NCBI GenBank assembly: GCA_015655255.1
Contig: JAATFJ010000360.1
Coordinates: 1-8,138 of the forward strand
Direction: 5' to 3'
From: Actinomycetales bacterium
Lineage (GTDB): Bacteria > Actinomycetota > Actinomycetes > Actinomycetales > Microbacteriaceae
Length of the DNA: 8,138 bases
Below the pieces are notes generated by a model. That model was not told the DNA's origin, made no database searches, and saw nothing but the letters and a program-made list of their open reading frames with translations. The position numbers were made by a program, and so were the translations under genes. Below are positions 1 through 5,344 of this stretch, piece after piece. Position 1 is the stretch's first letter. The number at the start of each line of letters is the position of its first letter.

Positions 1-335
1 GAGAAATAGCGCGGTAGTTCACGCAGCTTGATTGCCGATCGGTTCACCTGGGCACGATTGGCCGTTCCGCGATTGAGTTGCACCTCGGCGAGGATCTGTC
101 GTTCGCTGTGCTCGAGGCGCGCCCGAATGACGGCGGACTCCGCCCCCTGACGGATCATGGCCTGGTCCGTGGACACACGGTGCGAGCCGAGCGTACTCAG
201 GTAGCCGAGTGACTCAACCAGGTTCGTCTTGCCCTGCCCGTTGCTTCCGACGAAAAGGTTCGCCCCAGCAACAAGGTCGACTTCCGCGGTTTCGTAGTTA
301 CGGAAGTCCGTGAGACTCAAATGGCTGACGATCAC
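1..335 (-). CDS. recF: DNA replication and repair protein RecF, N-terminal part (cut by window edge)
   Basis: RecF is an SMC/ABC-like ATPase that binds gapped DNA and helps RecO and RecR load RecA at stalled forks. Only the first 111 residues lie in the window; the gene runs off its left edge. The Walker A loop GSNGQGKT is at residues 30-37, preceded by the typical RecF opening ([13 protein letters not shown], with NLF-VG before the loop). The GTG start is supported by that family-like N-terminus and by AAGGG about 10 bases upstream. There is no in-frame alternative that better fits the family. It lies 30 bases after gnd and is probably co-transcribed with dnaN and gnd, the usual actinobacterial order. 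Third codon positions are less GC-biased than in the genes right of oriC. Confidence 0.95.
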   Translation of the reverse strand, partial: MIVSHLSLTDFRNYETAEVDLVAGANLFVGSNGQGKTNLVESLGYLSTLGSHRVSTDQAMIRQGAESAVIRARLEHSERQILAEVQLNRGTANRAQVNRSAIKLRELPRYF

Positions 336-365
336 GCGTGAAGCGCCCTTGTCATGACTCGGCTG

Positions 366-1259
366 TTATGAGTCGGCCTTTTTCACCGCGTGCCCACCGA
401 ACTGGTTGCGTAGCGCGGCGACCGCTTTCATGGCCGGCGATTCGCCTGCTTGGCGAGAGACATACCGCGCGAAGATGGACGCGCTGATCGTGGGTACCGG
501 AACAGAGTTCGCCAGCGCTTCCTCGATGGTCCACCGACCTTCGCCGGAATCGTCCACGTATCCTTCGATGTCCTCGAATTCTGGGTCATCTTCAAGGGCG
601 AGCACCAGAAGTTCCAGCAGCCAGGAACGAACAACCGTGCCGCGTTGCCAGGCCTTGAACGTGCCCGTCACATCTTTGATGATGTCTTTTCGCTTGTCCA
701 GGAGTTCGTAGCCCTCGGCATACGCCTCCATCAGCGCATATTCGATGCCGTTGTGGACCATCTTCGCGTAGTGCCCGGCGCCGATCGCACCGACGTGCAC
801 GAATCCCTCATCGCGTGGCCCTGCCGGCCGGAGAGCGTCAAACACGGGCATCAGCACCTCGATGTTCTTGTCTTCACCGCCGACCATGAGGCCATAACCG
901 TCCTTCAGCCCCCAGACCCCGCCAGATACGCCAGCATCAACGTATTCGATGCCCTTCTCGGCGGCTAACGCGGCATGGATGATGTCTTCGGTGAAGCGCG
1001 AGTTACCACCATCGATGATGATGTCGCCCGCACCCAGCGCCCCGATGACTTCGGTCACCACTGCCGTGGTAATGGCACCGGAGGGAACCATGATCCACAC
1101 GATCTTCTGGTCTGGCAGAGCTGCGGCGAGCGATTCGATCGAGGGGACATCGGAAACAGCGGGATTCGAGTCGAACCCCGTGACCTCGATCTTGTGCGCT
1201 TCCAGACGGGAGCGCATGTTGTTTCCCATTTTTCCGAGGCCGACGAGACCGATGTGCAT
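366..1259 (-). CDS. gnd: 6-phosphogluconate dehydrogenase, decarboxylating, short form
   Basis: The enzyme oxidatively decarboxylates 6-phosphogluconate to ribulose 5-phosphate in the cytosolic pentose phosphate pathway. The 297-residue product matches the short class (about 300 residues) rather than the 470-residue class. The Rossmann loop GLVGLGKMG is at residues 4-12. The substrate-binding motif IIDGGNS is at 81-87 and SGGVWG at 112-117. The catalytic lysine and glutamate are in AKMVHNGIEY (K166 and E173, matching Lys183 and Glu190 of the sheep enzyme). The C-terminal part carries ALRNQFGGH (282-290). An aspartate (D30) ends the second beta strand where NADP-preferring enzymes usually carry Asn-Arg, so NAD preference is inferred. 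The ATG start has AAAGAAG upstream. It sits 44 bases after dnaN and 30 before recF, a common actinobacterial position with no obvious mechanistic link to replication. Confidence 0.95.
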   Translation of the reverse strand: MHIGLVGLGKMGNNMRSRLEAHKIEVTGFDSNPAVSDVPSIESLAAALPDQKIVWIMVPSGAITTAVVTEVIGALGAGDIIIDGGNSRFTEDIIHAALAAEKGIEYVDAGVSGGVWGLKDGYGLMVGGEDKNIEVLMPVFDALRPAGPRDEGFVHVGAIGAGHYAKMVHNGIEYALMEAYAEGYELLDKRKDIIKDVTGTFKAWQRGTVVRSWLLELLVLALEDDPEFEDIEGYVDDSGEGRWTIEEALANSVPVPTISASIFARYVSRQAGESPAMKAVAALRNQFGGHAVKKADS

Positions 1260-1303
1260 GAGTGCTTCTTTCGAACGTGAACGAGAGGTCTGAGCCGCCG
1301 GTG

Positions 1304-2452
1304 TCAGCGAAGCAGGAGGTTCGGTTGCAGGAGGTACTTGTAATTGTCCGCCCCGGGCTGATCCTTCGACGACTGACTGGTGATGAGCACCGGACCTGGT
1401 TTATTGGGATTCTCCGTCTTTGTGAAAGAGATGCGAACGAACTCGGAATGGACGGCCCCTAAACCGTCGAGGAGGAATGCGGGCTTGAGAGAAACGACCG
1501 TGTCTCCTCCGCTGAGGTGCGCGTCGATCGTCTCGGAGGCCTGAGCCTGTTCCGAACCGATCGCCTCCAGCGTCACACCGTCGATCGTGAATGTGAAGCG
1601 GAGCGCGGCTTCGCGTTCGAGCACGAGAGAGACGCGGCGCACCGCCTCGATGAGTTCGGCCGTATTGATGACGGCATAGTTGTCGACGGTCTCTGGAAAA
1701 AGCCGGCGGACCGGCGGAAAGTTTCCCTTGATGAGAAGCGAGGTCACGGTCTTCTTATCCGCACTGAACGCGATAAGTTCACGATCATCGGAGTTGGTGA
1801 TCGCCACGGAGATCGTGCCGCTGTGTCCGAAGGTCTTGCCGATCTCCTGGAGCGTGCGTGCGGGGACAAGTGCCGTCACGGCCTCCGAACGCGGATTGTC
1901 TCCTGAATCCCATTCGACCTCACGAACCGCGACCCGATAGCGATCGGTGGCGACGAGGGTCAGATTGTTTTCGCCCACCTCGAGCTGCACGCCCGTGATC
2001 ACCGGGGTCACATCGTCGCGGGAGGCCGCGACGGCCACCTGCGATACAGCGGTCGCGAAAGCCTCGGCTGGCAACAGTCCGGACTGCTCGGATATCTGAG
2101 GAAGTGTCGGATACTCCTCGACGGGCATGCTCAGCAGGGTGAAGTTCGCCGAGCCGCAGTGCACGGAGATTCGGCCGTCCTCCGTCGAGAACTGCACGGG
2201 CGCATTCGGCAGTCGGCTTGCGATATCCGCCAGAAGCCGGCCTGAGACGAGGATCTTTCCCTCTTCTTCCACCTCTGCCGCGATCTCGGTTTGTGCTGAT
2301 ACCTCATAGTCGAACGATGAGAGGGTGAGCCCCGTTTCTGTCGTCTCGATGAGGATTCCGCTGAGAATCGGCAGGGTAGTGCGCTGAGGCAAGAGCTTTA
2401 CGGCAAACGAGACAGCCTCGCTGAAGACGTCGCGATTGACTTGGAACTTCAT
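1304..2452 (-). CDS. dnaN: DNA polymerase III beta subunit (sliding clamp)
   Basis: DnaN forms the dimeric ring that tethers DNA polymerase III to DNA and docks many repair proteins. The 382-residue length is normal for three clamp domains (roughly 1-120, 128-250 and 255-382). Family-like segments include the opening MKFQVNRDVF, LPILSGILIE (28-37), ATDRYRVA (168-175) and KGNFPPVRRLFP (242-253). The frame stays open 53 codons further upstream, but the ATG at 2452 is chosen because AAGGGGTG precedes it closely and the family N-terminus begins there. The upstream extension is oriC sequence. An isolated TATTAA (2490-2495 on the minus strand) about 38 bases upstream could be a -10 element, but I see no -35. 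The C-terminus ends YLLQPNLLLR instead of the more usual YLLMPxRL type. Codon use is much less GC-biased than in the dnaA 5' part. Confidence 0.97.
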   Translation of the reverse strand: MKFQVNRDVFSEAVSFAVKLLPQRTTLPILSGILIETTETGLTLSSFDYEVSAQTEIAAEVEEEGKILVSGRLLADIASRLPNAPVQFSTEDGRISVHCGSANFTLLSMPVEEYPTLPQISEQSGLLPAEAFATAVSQVAVAASRDDVTPVITGVQLEVGENNLTLVATDRYRVAVREVEWDSGDNPRSEAVTALVPARTLQEIGKTFGHSGTISVAITNSDDRELIAFSADKKTVTSLLIKGNFPPVRRLFPETVDNYAVINTAELIEAVRRVSLVLEREAALRFTFTIDGVTLEAIGSEQAQASETIDAHLSGGDTVVSLKPAFLLDGLGAVHSEFVRISFTKTENPNKPGPVLITSQSSKDQPGADNYKYLLQPNLLLR

Positions 2453-2539
2453 GGCACCCCTTGCCGTACGTCGATGTTTGTTCGGGAGGTTAATACTGGC
2501 ACAGCAGCCAGGAGTGGCGTCCCCAGGGTTATCTCCCTC

Positions 2540-2574
2540 AAAATCATTCTTTTTAAAGGACTTAATCTTCTTAA
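2540..2574. other. AT-rich stretch, candidate DNA unwinding element
   Basis: Hand count gives 7 G/C in 35 bases (about 20% GC), against roughly 50-70% in the surrounding sequence. It holds runs such as CTTTTTAAAGG and CTTAATCTTCTTAA. It lies on the dnaN side of oriC, about 130 bases from the nearest box of the DnaA-box cluster. That arrangement suits an unwinding element, but no duplex-opening evidence is visible from sequence alone. Confidence 0.5.
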
Positions 2575-2702
2575 CCGCTGTGGGATCTGTGAGTAAGTGG
2601 CTCTTCCTCAATCAGATGCGGGAAACTACAGCGTTGTGAGTTGTTGGCGGTTTGTGGTGATTTGAGCATCAACGACTGATGACTGGTTTTCCTTCGCTGG
2701 AC

Positions 2703-2776
2703 CGTTCCACAGGGCAGAGCAGGAAATCCACAATCAGTCCGGCGAGTCTCCACAGTTATCCACAGCAGTTTCCACA
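2703..2776 (+). promoter_or_regulatory. DnaA-box cluster of oriC
   Basis: Five same-direction 9-mers share the CCACA core. They are CGTTCCACA (2703-2711), AAATCCACA (2724-2732), GTCTCCACA (2746-2754), TTATCCACA (2756-2764, a perfect match to the consensus) and GTTTCCACA (2768-2776). The weak ones differ from TTATCCACA at two or three bases, all in the left half. The cores start at 2707, 2728, 2750, 2760 and 2772, giving steps of 21, 22, 10 and 12 bases, close to whole helical turns. The perfect box is nearly certain; the weak ones are inferred from spacing and orientation. Confidence 0.75.
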
Positions 2777-2790
2777 TGTGGGTTCTCGCT

Positions 2791-2804
2791 CCCCCAAACG
2801 GGGG
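2791..2804 (-). terminator. Small GC hairpin directly after dnaA, possible terminator
   Basis: CCCCC and GGGGG arms separated by four bases adjoin the dnaA stop codon. As RNA on the minus strand they could form a five-pair stem. There is no U-run behind it, so it is not a classical intrinsic terminator. It could instead protect the 3' end or do nothing. Confidence 0.25.
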
Positions 2805-4217
2805 TCAGATGCTCCCGTAGCGGTGATTCTGCTTGATTCTGCTTGTGAGCTCTGTCACCTGGTTATAGATCGAACGACGTTCTTTCATCAGCTCGCTGAT
2901 CTTCTTGTTGGCGTACATCACGGTGGTGTGATCGCGATTGCCGAACAGCTGGCCGATCTTGGGCAGCGAGAGGTTCGTCATCTCGCGGCAGAGATACATG
3001 GCGATCTGGCGAGCCGTCGCGACGGCCTGTGAGCGGGAGGAGCCGTAGAGGTCGTCGACGGAGAGCTTGAAGTACGCGGCGGTGTGGTTGATGATGTCGA
3101 CCGGCGCGATGACGTTGTCCTCGTCGAGCGTGATGATGTCCTTGAGCACCGTCTGCACGAGCGCCATGTCGACGGGCGTGCGGTTGAGGCTCGCGAACGC
3201 GGTGACGCGGATGAGCGTGCCCTCGAGCTCGCGGATGTTCGACGAGACCTTCGACGCCATGAACTCGAGGATGTCGTCCGGCACCTGCAGCCGCTCGCTC
3301 TGCGCCTTCTTCCGCAGGATCGCGATGCGGGTTTCGAGGTCGGGCGCCTGCACGTCGGTGATGAGGCCCCACTCGAAGCGTGAGCGCATGCGGTCCTCGA
3401 ATCCCGTGAGCTGGCGCGGCGCGAGGTCGCTCGTGATGACGACCTGCTTGTTGTGGTCGTGCAGGGTGTTGAAGGTGTGGAAGAACGCCTCCTGCGTCGA
3501 GTCCTTGCCCTGCAGGAACTGGATGTCGTCGATGAGCAGGATGTCGATCTCGCGATAGCGCGATTGGAAGACCGACGCGCGGTTGTTCGCGATCGAGTTG
3601 ATGAAGTCGTTCGTGAACTCCTCCGAGCTCACGTAGCGCACGCGGATGCCGGGGTAGAGGCTCTCCGCGTAGTGGCCGATCGCGTGCAACAGGTGGGTCT
3701 TGCCGAGGCCCGACTCGCCGTAGATGAAGAGCGGGTTGTAGGCCTTGGCCGGCGCTTCGGCGACGGCGACGGCCGCGGCGTGCGCGAAGCGGTTGGACCC
3801 GCCGATGACGAAGTTGTCGAAGCTGTACTTGGAGTTGAGGCGCGAGTCGGACCGGCGGGTGACGACGTCGGGCACGGGCGTCGGCACGGGGCTCTCGACG
3901 TACGCCTCGACGGGAGAGCTCACGACCGGCTCGATGTCGTCGCGCATGATCTCCGGGTTGACGACGATCGCGAACGTCGTGACGTCCGGCAGACCGAGTC
4001 CCGCGATCGCGTGCAGAAGGGGAACGCGGATGCGCTGCTCGAGCATGCCGCGCGTGAGCTCGTTGGGCACCTCGAGGTAGAGGGTGCCGGCCATGACGCC
4101 GCGCGGCTCGACGAGGGCGAGGAACCCCTGCAGCTGTGGCGTGATGCGATCGTCGGCGACGAGGGTTGCGAGAACCGAGCGCCAGATCTCCTCCGTGGAG
4201 TCTGATGCCTCAGCCAT
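2805..4217 (-). CDS. dnaA: Chromosomal replication initiator protein DnaA
   Basis: DnaA is the AAA+ ATPase that binds DnaA boxes, melts oriC and recruits the helicase. The 470-residue product shows all domains. Domain I is about 1-90. A short variable Val/Pro-rich domain II is about 92-127. The AAA+ domain III has Walker A GESGLGKT (167-174), Walker B LLIDD (227-231), sensor I ITSD (261-264), box VII Arg276 and arginine finger Arg280, and sensor II around NIRELEG (327-333). Domain IV has the DNA-binding signature [15 protein letters not shown] (421-435). The ATG start is preferred over an in-frame GTG six bases upstream (4223), because GGATAG sits at a better distance from the ATG; the alternative adds two residues. 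Its transcription points toward oriC. A DnaA box upstream suggests autoregulation. The last 40-50 codons are visibly less GC-rich than the rest. Confidence 0.97.
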   Translation of the reverse strand: MAEASDSTEEIWRSVLATLVADDRITPQLQGFLALVEPRGVMAGTLYLEVPNELTRGMLEQRIRVPLLHAIAGLGLPDVTTFAIVVNPEIMRDDIEPVVSSPVEAYVESPVPTPVPDVVTRRSDSRLNSKYSFDNFVIGGSNRFAHAAAVAVAEAPAKAYNPLFIYGESGLGKTHLLHAIGHYAESLYPGIRVRYVSSEEFTNDFINSIANNRASVFQSRYREIDILLIDDIQFLQGKDSTQEAFFHTFNTLHDHNKQVVITSDLAPRQLTGFEDRMRSRFEWGLITDVQAPDLETRIAILRKKAQSERLQVPDDILEFMASKVSSNIRELEGTLIRVTAFASLNRTPVDMALVQTVLKDIITLDEDNVIAPVDIINHTAAYFKLSVDDLYGSSRSQAVATARQIAMYLCREMTNLSLPKIGQLFGNRDHTTVMYANKKISELMKERRSIYNQVTELTSRIKQNHRYGSI

Positions 4218-4230
4218 CGTCACCTATCCG

Positions 4231-4260
4231 TCGTCCAAGCGATCGTCCACATCGTCGTCC
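4231..4260. repeat. 12-bp-period TCGTCC repeat in the dnaA leader
   Basis: TCGTCC occurs at 4231, 4243 and 4255, exactly 12 bases apart, so the predicted dnaA mRNA leader carries GGACGA three times. The middle copy extends to TCGTCCACA (4243-4251), one base from the actinobacterial DnaA-box variant TTGTCCACA. It ends 14 bases upstream of the dnaA ATG on the mRNA. A role is not established. Confidence 0.5.
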
Positions 4261-4325
4261 GCGCCGGGAGGGCGCGGACGCGGGCTTCAGGTGCGCTGTC
4301 CCCCCGCAGACCAACGTCCCTACAC

Positions 4326-4354
4326 CTTAGACGGCTTCGGCATGTCGTTACCAA
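4326..4354 (-). promoter_or_regulatory. Candidate dnaA promoter
   Basis: On the minus strand TTGGTA (plus 4349-4354) and TCTAAG (plus 4326-4331) are separated by 17 bases. Each matches four of six consensus bases of the housekeeping sigma factor. It would give a leader of roughly 100 bases before the dnaA start. A perfect DnaA box lies 15 bases upstream of the -35. The match is modest, so other start sites are possible. Confidence 0.35.
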
Positions 4355-4369
4355 CCCGCGCTGCTCCGA

Positions 4370-4378
4370 TGTGGATAA
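4370..4378 (-). promoter_or_regulatory. Perfect DnaA box between the dnaA and rpmH promoters
   Basis: The plus strand reads TGTGGATAA, the exact complement of TTATCCACA. It lies between the candidate -35 elements of the divergent dnaA and rpmH promoters. DnaA binding upstream of its own promoter is a known autoregulatory arrangement in bacteria. Control of rpmH by the same site is inferred only. Confidence 0.75.
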
Positions 4379-4401
4379 TAGTTCGTTCACCCGCCCAGCG
4401 T

Positions 4402-4430
4402 TTGACCAGAGACGCCGGACGCCCTATTTT
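4402..4430 (+). promoter_or_regulatory. rpmH operon promoter
   Basis: TTGACC (4402-4407) and TATTTT (4425-4430) are separated by 17 bases. The -35 matches five of six and the -10 four of six consensus bases, and the sequence around the -10 is AT-rich. Transcription would start near 4437, giving a leader of about 76 bases before rpmH. It would drive rpmH, rnpA, yidD and probably the genes downstream. Confidence 0.65.
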
Positions 4431-4444
4431 TAATCAGTTGACTT

Positions 4445-4497
4445 CAGCCGCTGTGGCTGCCCAGCTTCCTTCTGTCCCCCGGCACGTGCTGCTGGGC
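4445..4497 (+). promoter_or_regulatory. Predicted hairpins in the rpmH mRNA leader
   Basis: CAGCC (4445-4449) can pair with GGCTG (4455-4459). GCCCAGC (4459-4465) can pair perfectly with GCTGGGC (4491-4497). The second stem ends a few bases before the GGAG ribosome-binding site (4501-4504). The placement could influence L34 translation. I do not recognise a known leader family here. Confidence 0.4.
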
Positions 4498-4512
4498 CGT
4501 GGAGATACGACT

Positions 4513-4650
4513 ATGACCAAGCGAACCTTCCAGCCGAACAACCGTCGTCGCGCCAAGGTGCACGGCTTCCGCCTGCGGATGCGCACCCGCGCGGGCCGCG
4601 CGATCCTGGCGGCGCGTCGCCGCAAGGGTCGCACCGAGCTCTCCGCCTGA
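4513..4650 (+). CDS. rpmH: 50S ribosomal protein L34 (bL34)
   Basis: L34 is a very small basic protein of the large ribosomal subunit that contacts 23S rRNA. The 45-residue product has the family pattern throughout: [19 protein letters not shown] at the N-terminus, then [11 protein letters not shown] and ARRRKGR. Length is normal. GGAG eight bases before the ATG is a good ribosome-binding site. It is the first gene of the rightward operon, divergent from dnaA, and rnpA begins 8 bases after its stop, the classical rpmH-rnpA pair. It is likely expressed strongly from the promoter at 4402-4430. Confidence 0.98.
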   Translation: MTKRTFQPNNRRRAKVHGFRLRMRTRAGRAILAARRRKGRTELSA

Positions 4651-4658
4651 GCGCTTCC

Positions 4659-4997
4659 GTGCTGCCCCGAGCCCATCGGGTCGTGCGCTCGGCCGAGTTC
4701 CGGTCGGTCGTGCGGCGCGGCCGGCGCGCCGGCTCGCGGCTCCTCGTGGTGCATGCGGCACGCACCGGGGATCATGCGGCGCGATTCGGCTATGTCGTCG
4801 GATCGGCCGTCGGCAACGCGGTGACTCGCAACCGTGTGCGGAGGCGTCTGCGCGCGGCGAGCGCGGAGCTCCTTCCCGTCGCCGGCTCCGGCGTCGCGGT
4901 CGTCGTGCGGGCGCTGCCGCCCGCCGCGGACGCGAGCTGGGCCGAGCTGCGTTGCGAGCTGCACGGGCTCGCGCGAGCAACCGGGGTGACGCCATGA
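4659..4997 (+). CDS. rnpA: Ribonuclease P protein component
   Basis: RnpA is the basic protein cofactor that helps the RNase P RNA bind and cleave the 5' leaders of precursor tRNAs. The product is 112 residues, within the usual 110-130. The signature GNAVTRNRVRRRLR is at residues 52-65, preceded by FGYVVGSAV. The opening LPRAHRVVRSAEFRSVVRRGRR fits the family. The start is GTG; no ATG or GTG lies in frame between it and the rpmH gene, and a strong ribosome-binding site is absent, so coupling to rpmH translation is likely. Oddity: where many RnpA proteins have Ser-Lys before the VGNAV segment, this one has Gly-Ser (49-50). Its stop overlaps the yidD start by four bases. Confidence 0.95.
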   Translation: MLPRAHRVVRSAEFRSVVRRGRRAGSRLLVVHAARTGDHAARFGYVVGSAVGNAVTRNRVRRRLRAASAELLPVAGSGVAVVVRALPPAADASWAELRCELHGLARATGVTP

Positions 4998-5332
4998 GCG
5001 CGGCGGTGCAGGCCGTCGCGCGCCGGCCGGACGCGGTCGAGTGGATGCTCCTGCTCCCCCGTAACGTGTGCGTCGTGATCCTGCGCGCCTACCGCACGAT
5101 CATCTCCCCGCTGTACGGCGAGGTCTGCCGGTACTATCCCAGCTGCTCGGCCTATGCTCTCGAGGCGATCCAGAAGCACGGGGTCGTGCGAGGCGTCTGG
5201 CTCGGATCGCGTCGGATCGCGCGCTGCCACCCGTGGGCCGCGGGCGGAGTCGACGACGTGCCCGAGCCGCGCGTCCGCCGCTACGCCATCACTCGCTTCG
5301 GCTTCGTCACTCCCGCCTCCGGAAAGGGCTGA
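4994..5332 (+). CDS. yidD: Membrane protein insertion efficiency factor YidD
   Basis: YidD is a small membrane-associated protein that assists YidC-dependent insertion of inner-membrane proteins; its exact mechanism is unclear. The 112-residue product carries the family core YRTIISPLYGEVCRYYPSCS (33-52), followed by AYALEAIQKHG and HPWAAGGVDDVP (79-90). The family cysteines are C45, C51 and C78. A hydrophobic N-terminal stretch (about 16-31) could bind the membrane. The ATG overlapping the rnpA stop (ATGA) is chosen, with GGGGTG just upstream. A frame extension to 4952 adds only arginine-rich sequence that overlaps rnpA. The C-terminal tail beyond residue 90 is variable. yidC starts 12 bases later. 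Confidence 0.95.
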   Translation: MSAAVQAVARRPDAVEWMLLLPRNVCVVILRAYRTIISPLYGEVCRYYPSCSAYALEAIQKHGVVRGVWLGSRRIARCHPWAAGGVDDVPEPRVRRYAITRFGFVTPASGKG

Positions 5333-5344
5333 ACCTCACCTCCC

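Larger units (their letters stand above)
2453..2804. other. oriC: Chromosomal replication origin (oriC), dnaA-dnaN intergenic region
   Basis: These 352 bases between dnaN and dnaA hold no convincing gene. In actinobacteria oriC normally lies here. Three elements support the call. A cluster of DnaA-box-like 9-mers spans 2703-2776, with one perfect TTATCCACA. An AT-rich tract lies at 2540-2574. A back-to-back CCACATGTGG palindrome lies at 2772-2781. Isolated TGTGG cores also occur near 2579 and 2653 on the opposite strand. dnaN's promoter and ribosome-binding site must also lie in the left end of this stretch. Confidence 0.85.

Noticed and set aside
332..355. Seven-codon minus-strand frame whose stop overlaps the recF start (GTGA)
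   Set aside because: It has no convincing ribosome-binding site and is easily expected by chance; the overlap alone does not support a leader peptide.
1268..1284. TTTCGAACGTGAAC between gnd and dnaN as a third parS
   Set aside because: It contains the pieces of parS but with extra bases in the core, so the palindrome is broken.
2453..2611. 53-codon upstream extension of dnaN
   Set aside because: It reads oriC and the AT-rich tract as protein, has no family resemblance, and the ATG at 2452 has a good ribosome-binding site and the family N-terminus.
3453..4205. Long open frame opposite dnaA (250 codons)
   Set aside because: It is an antisense shadow produced by GC-rich codon bias; its composition is dominated by Arg, Val, Asp and Glu, and dnaA motifs on the other strand are unambiguous.
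4438..4466. TTGACT as an alternative -35 for rpmH
   Set aside because: No -10-like hexamer follows at 16-18 bases, while TTGACC-17-TATTTT just upstream is far better.
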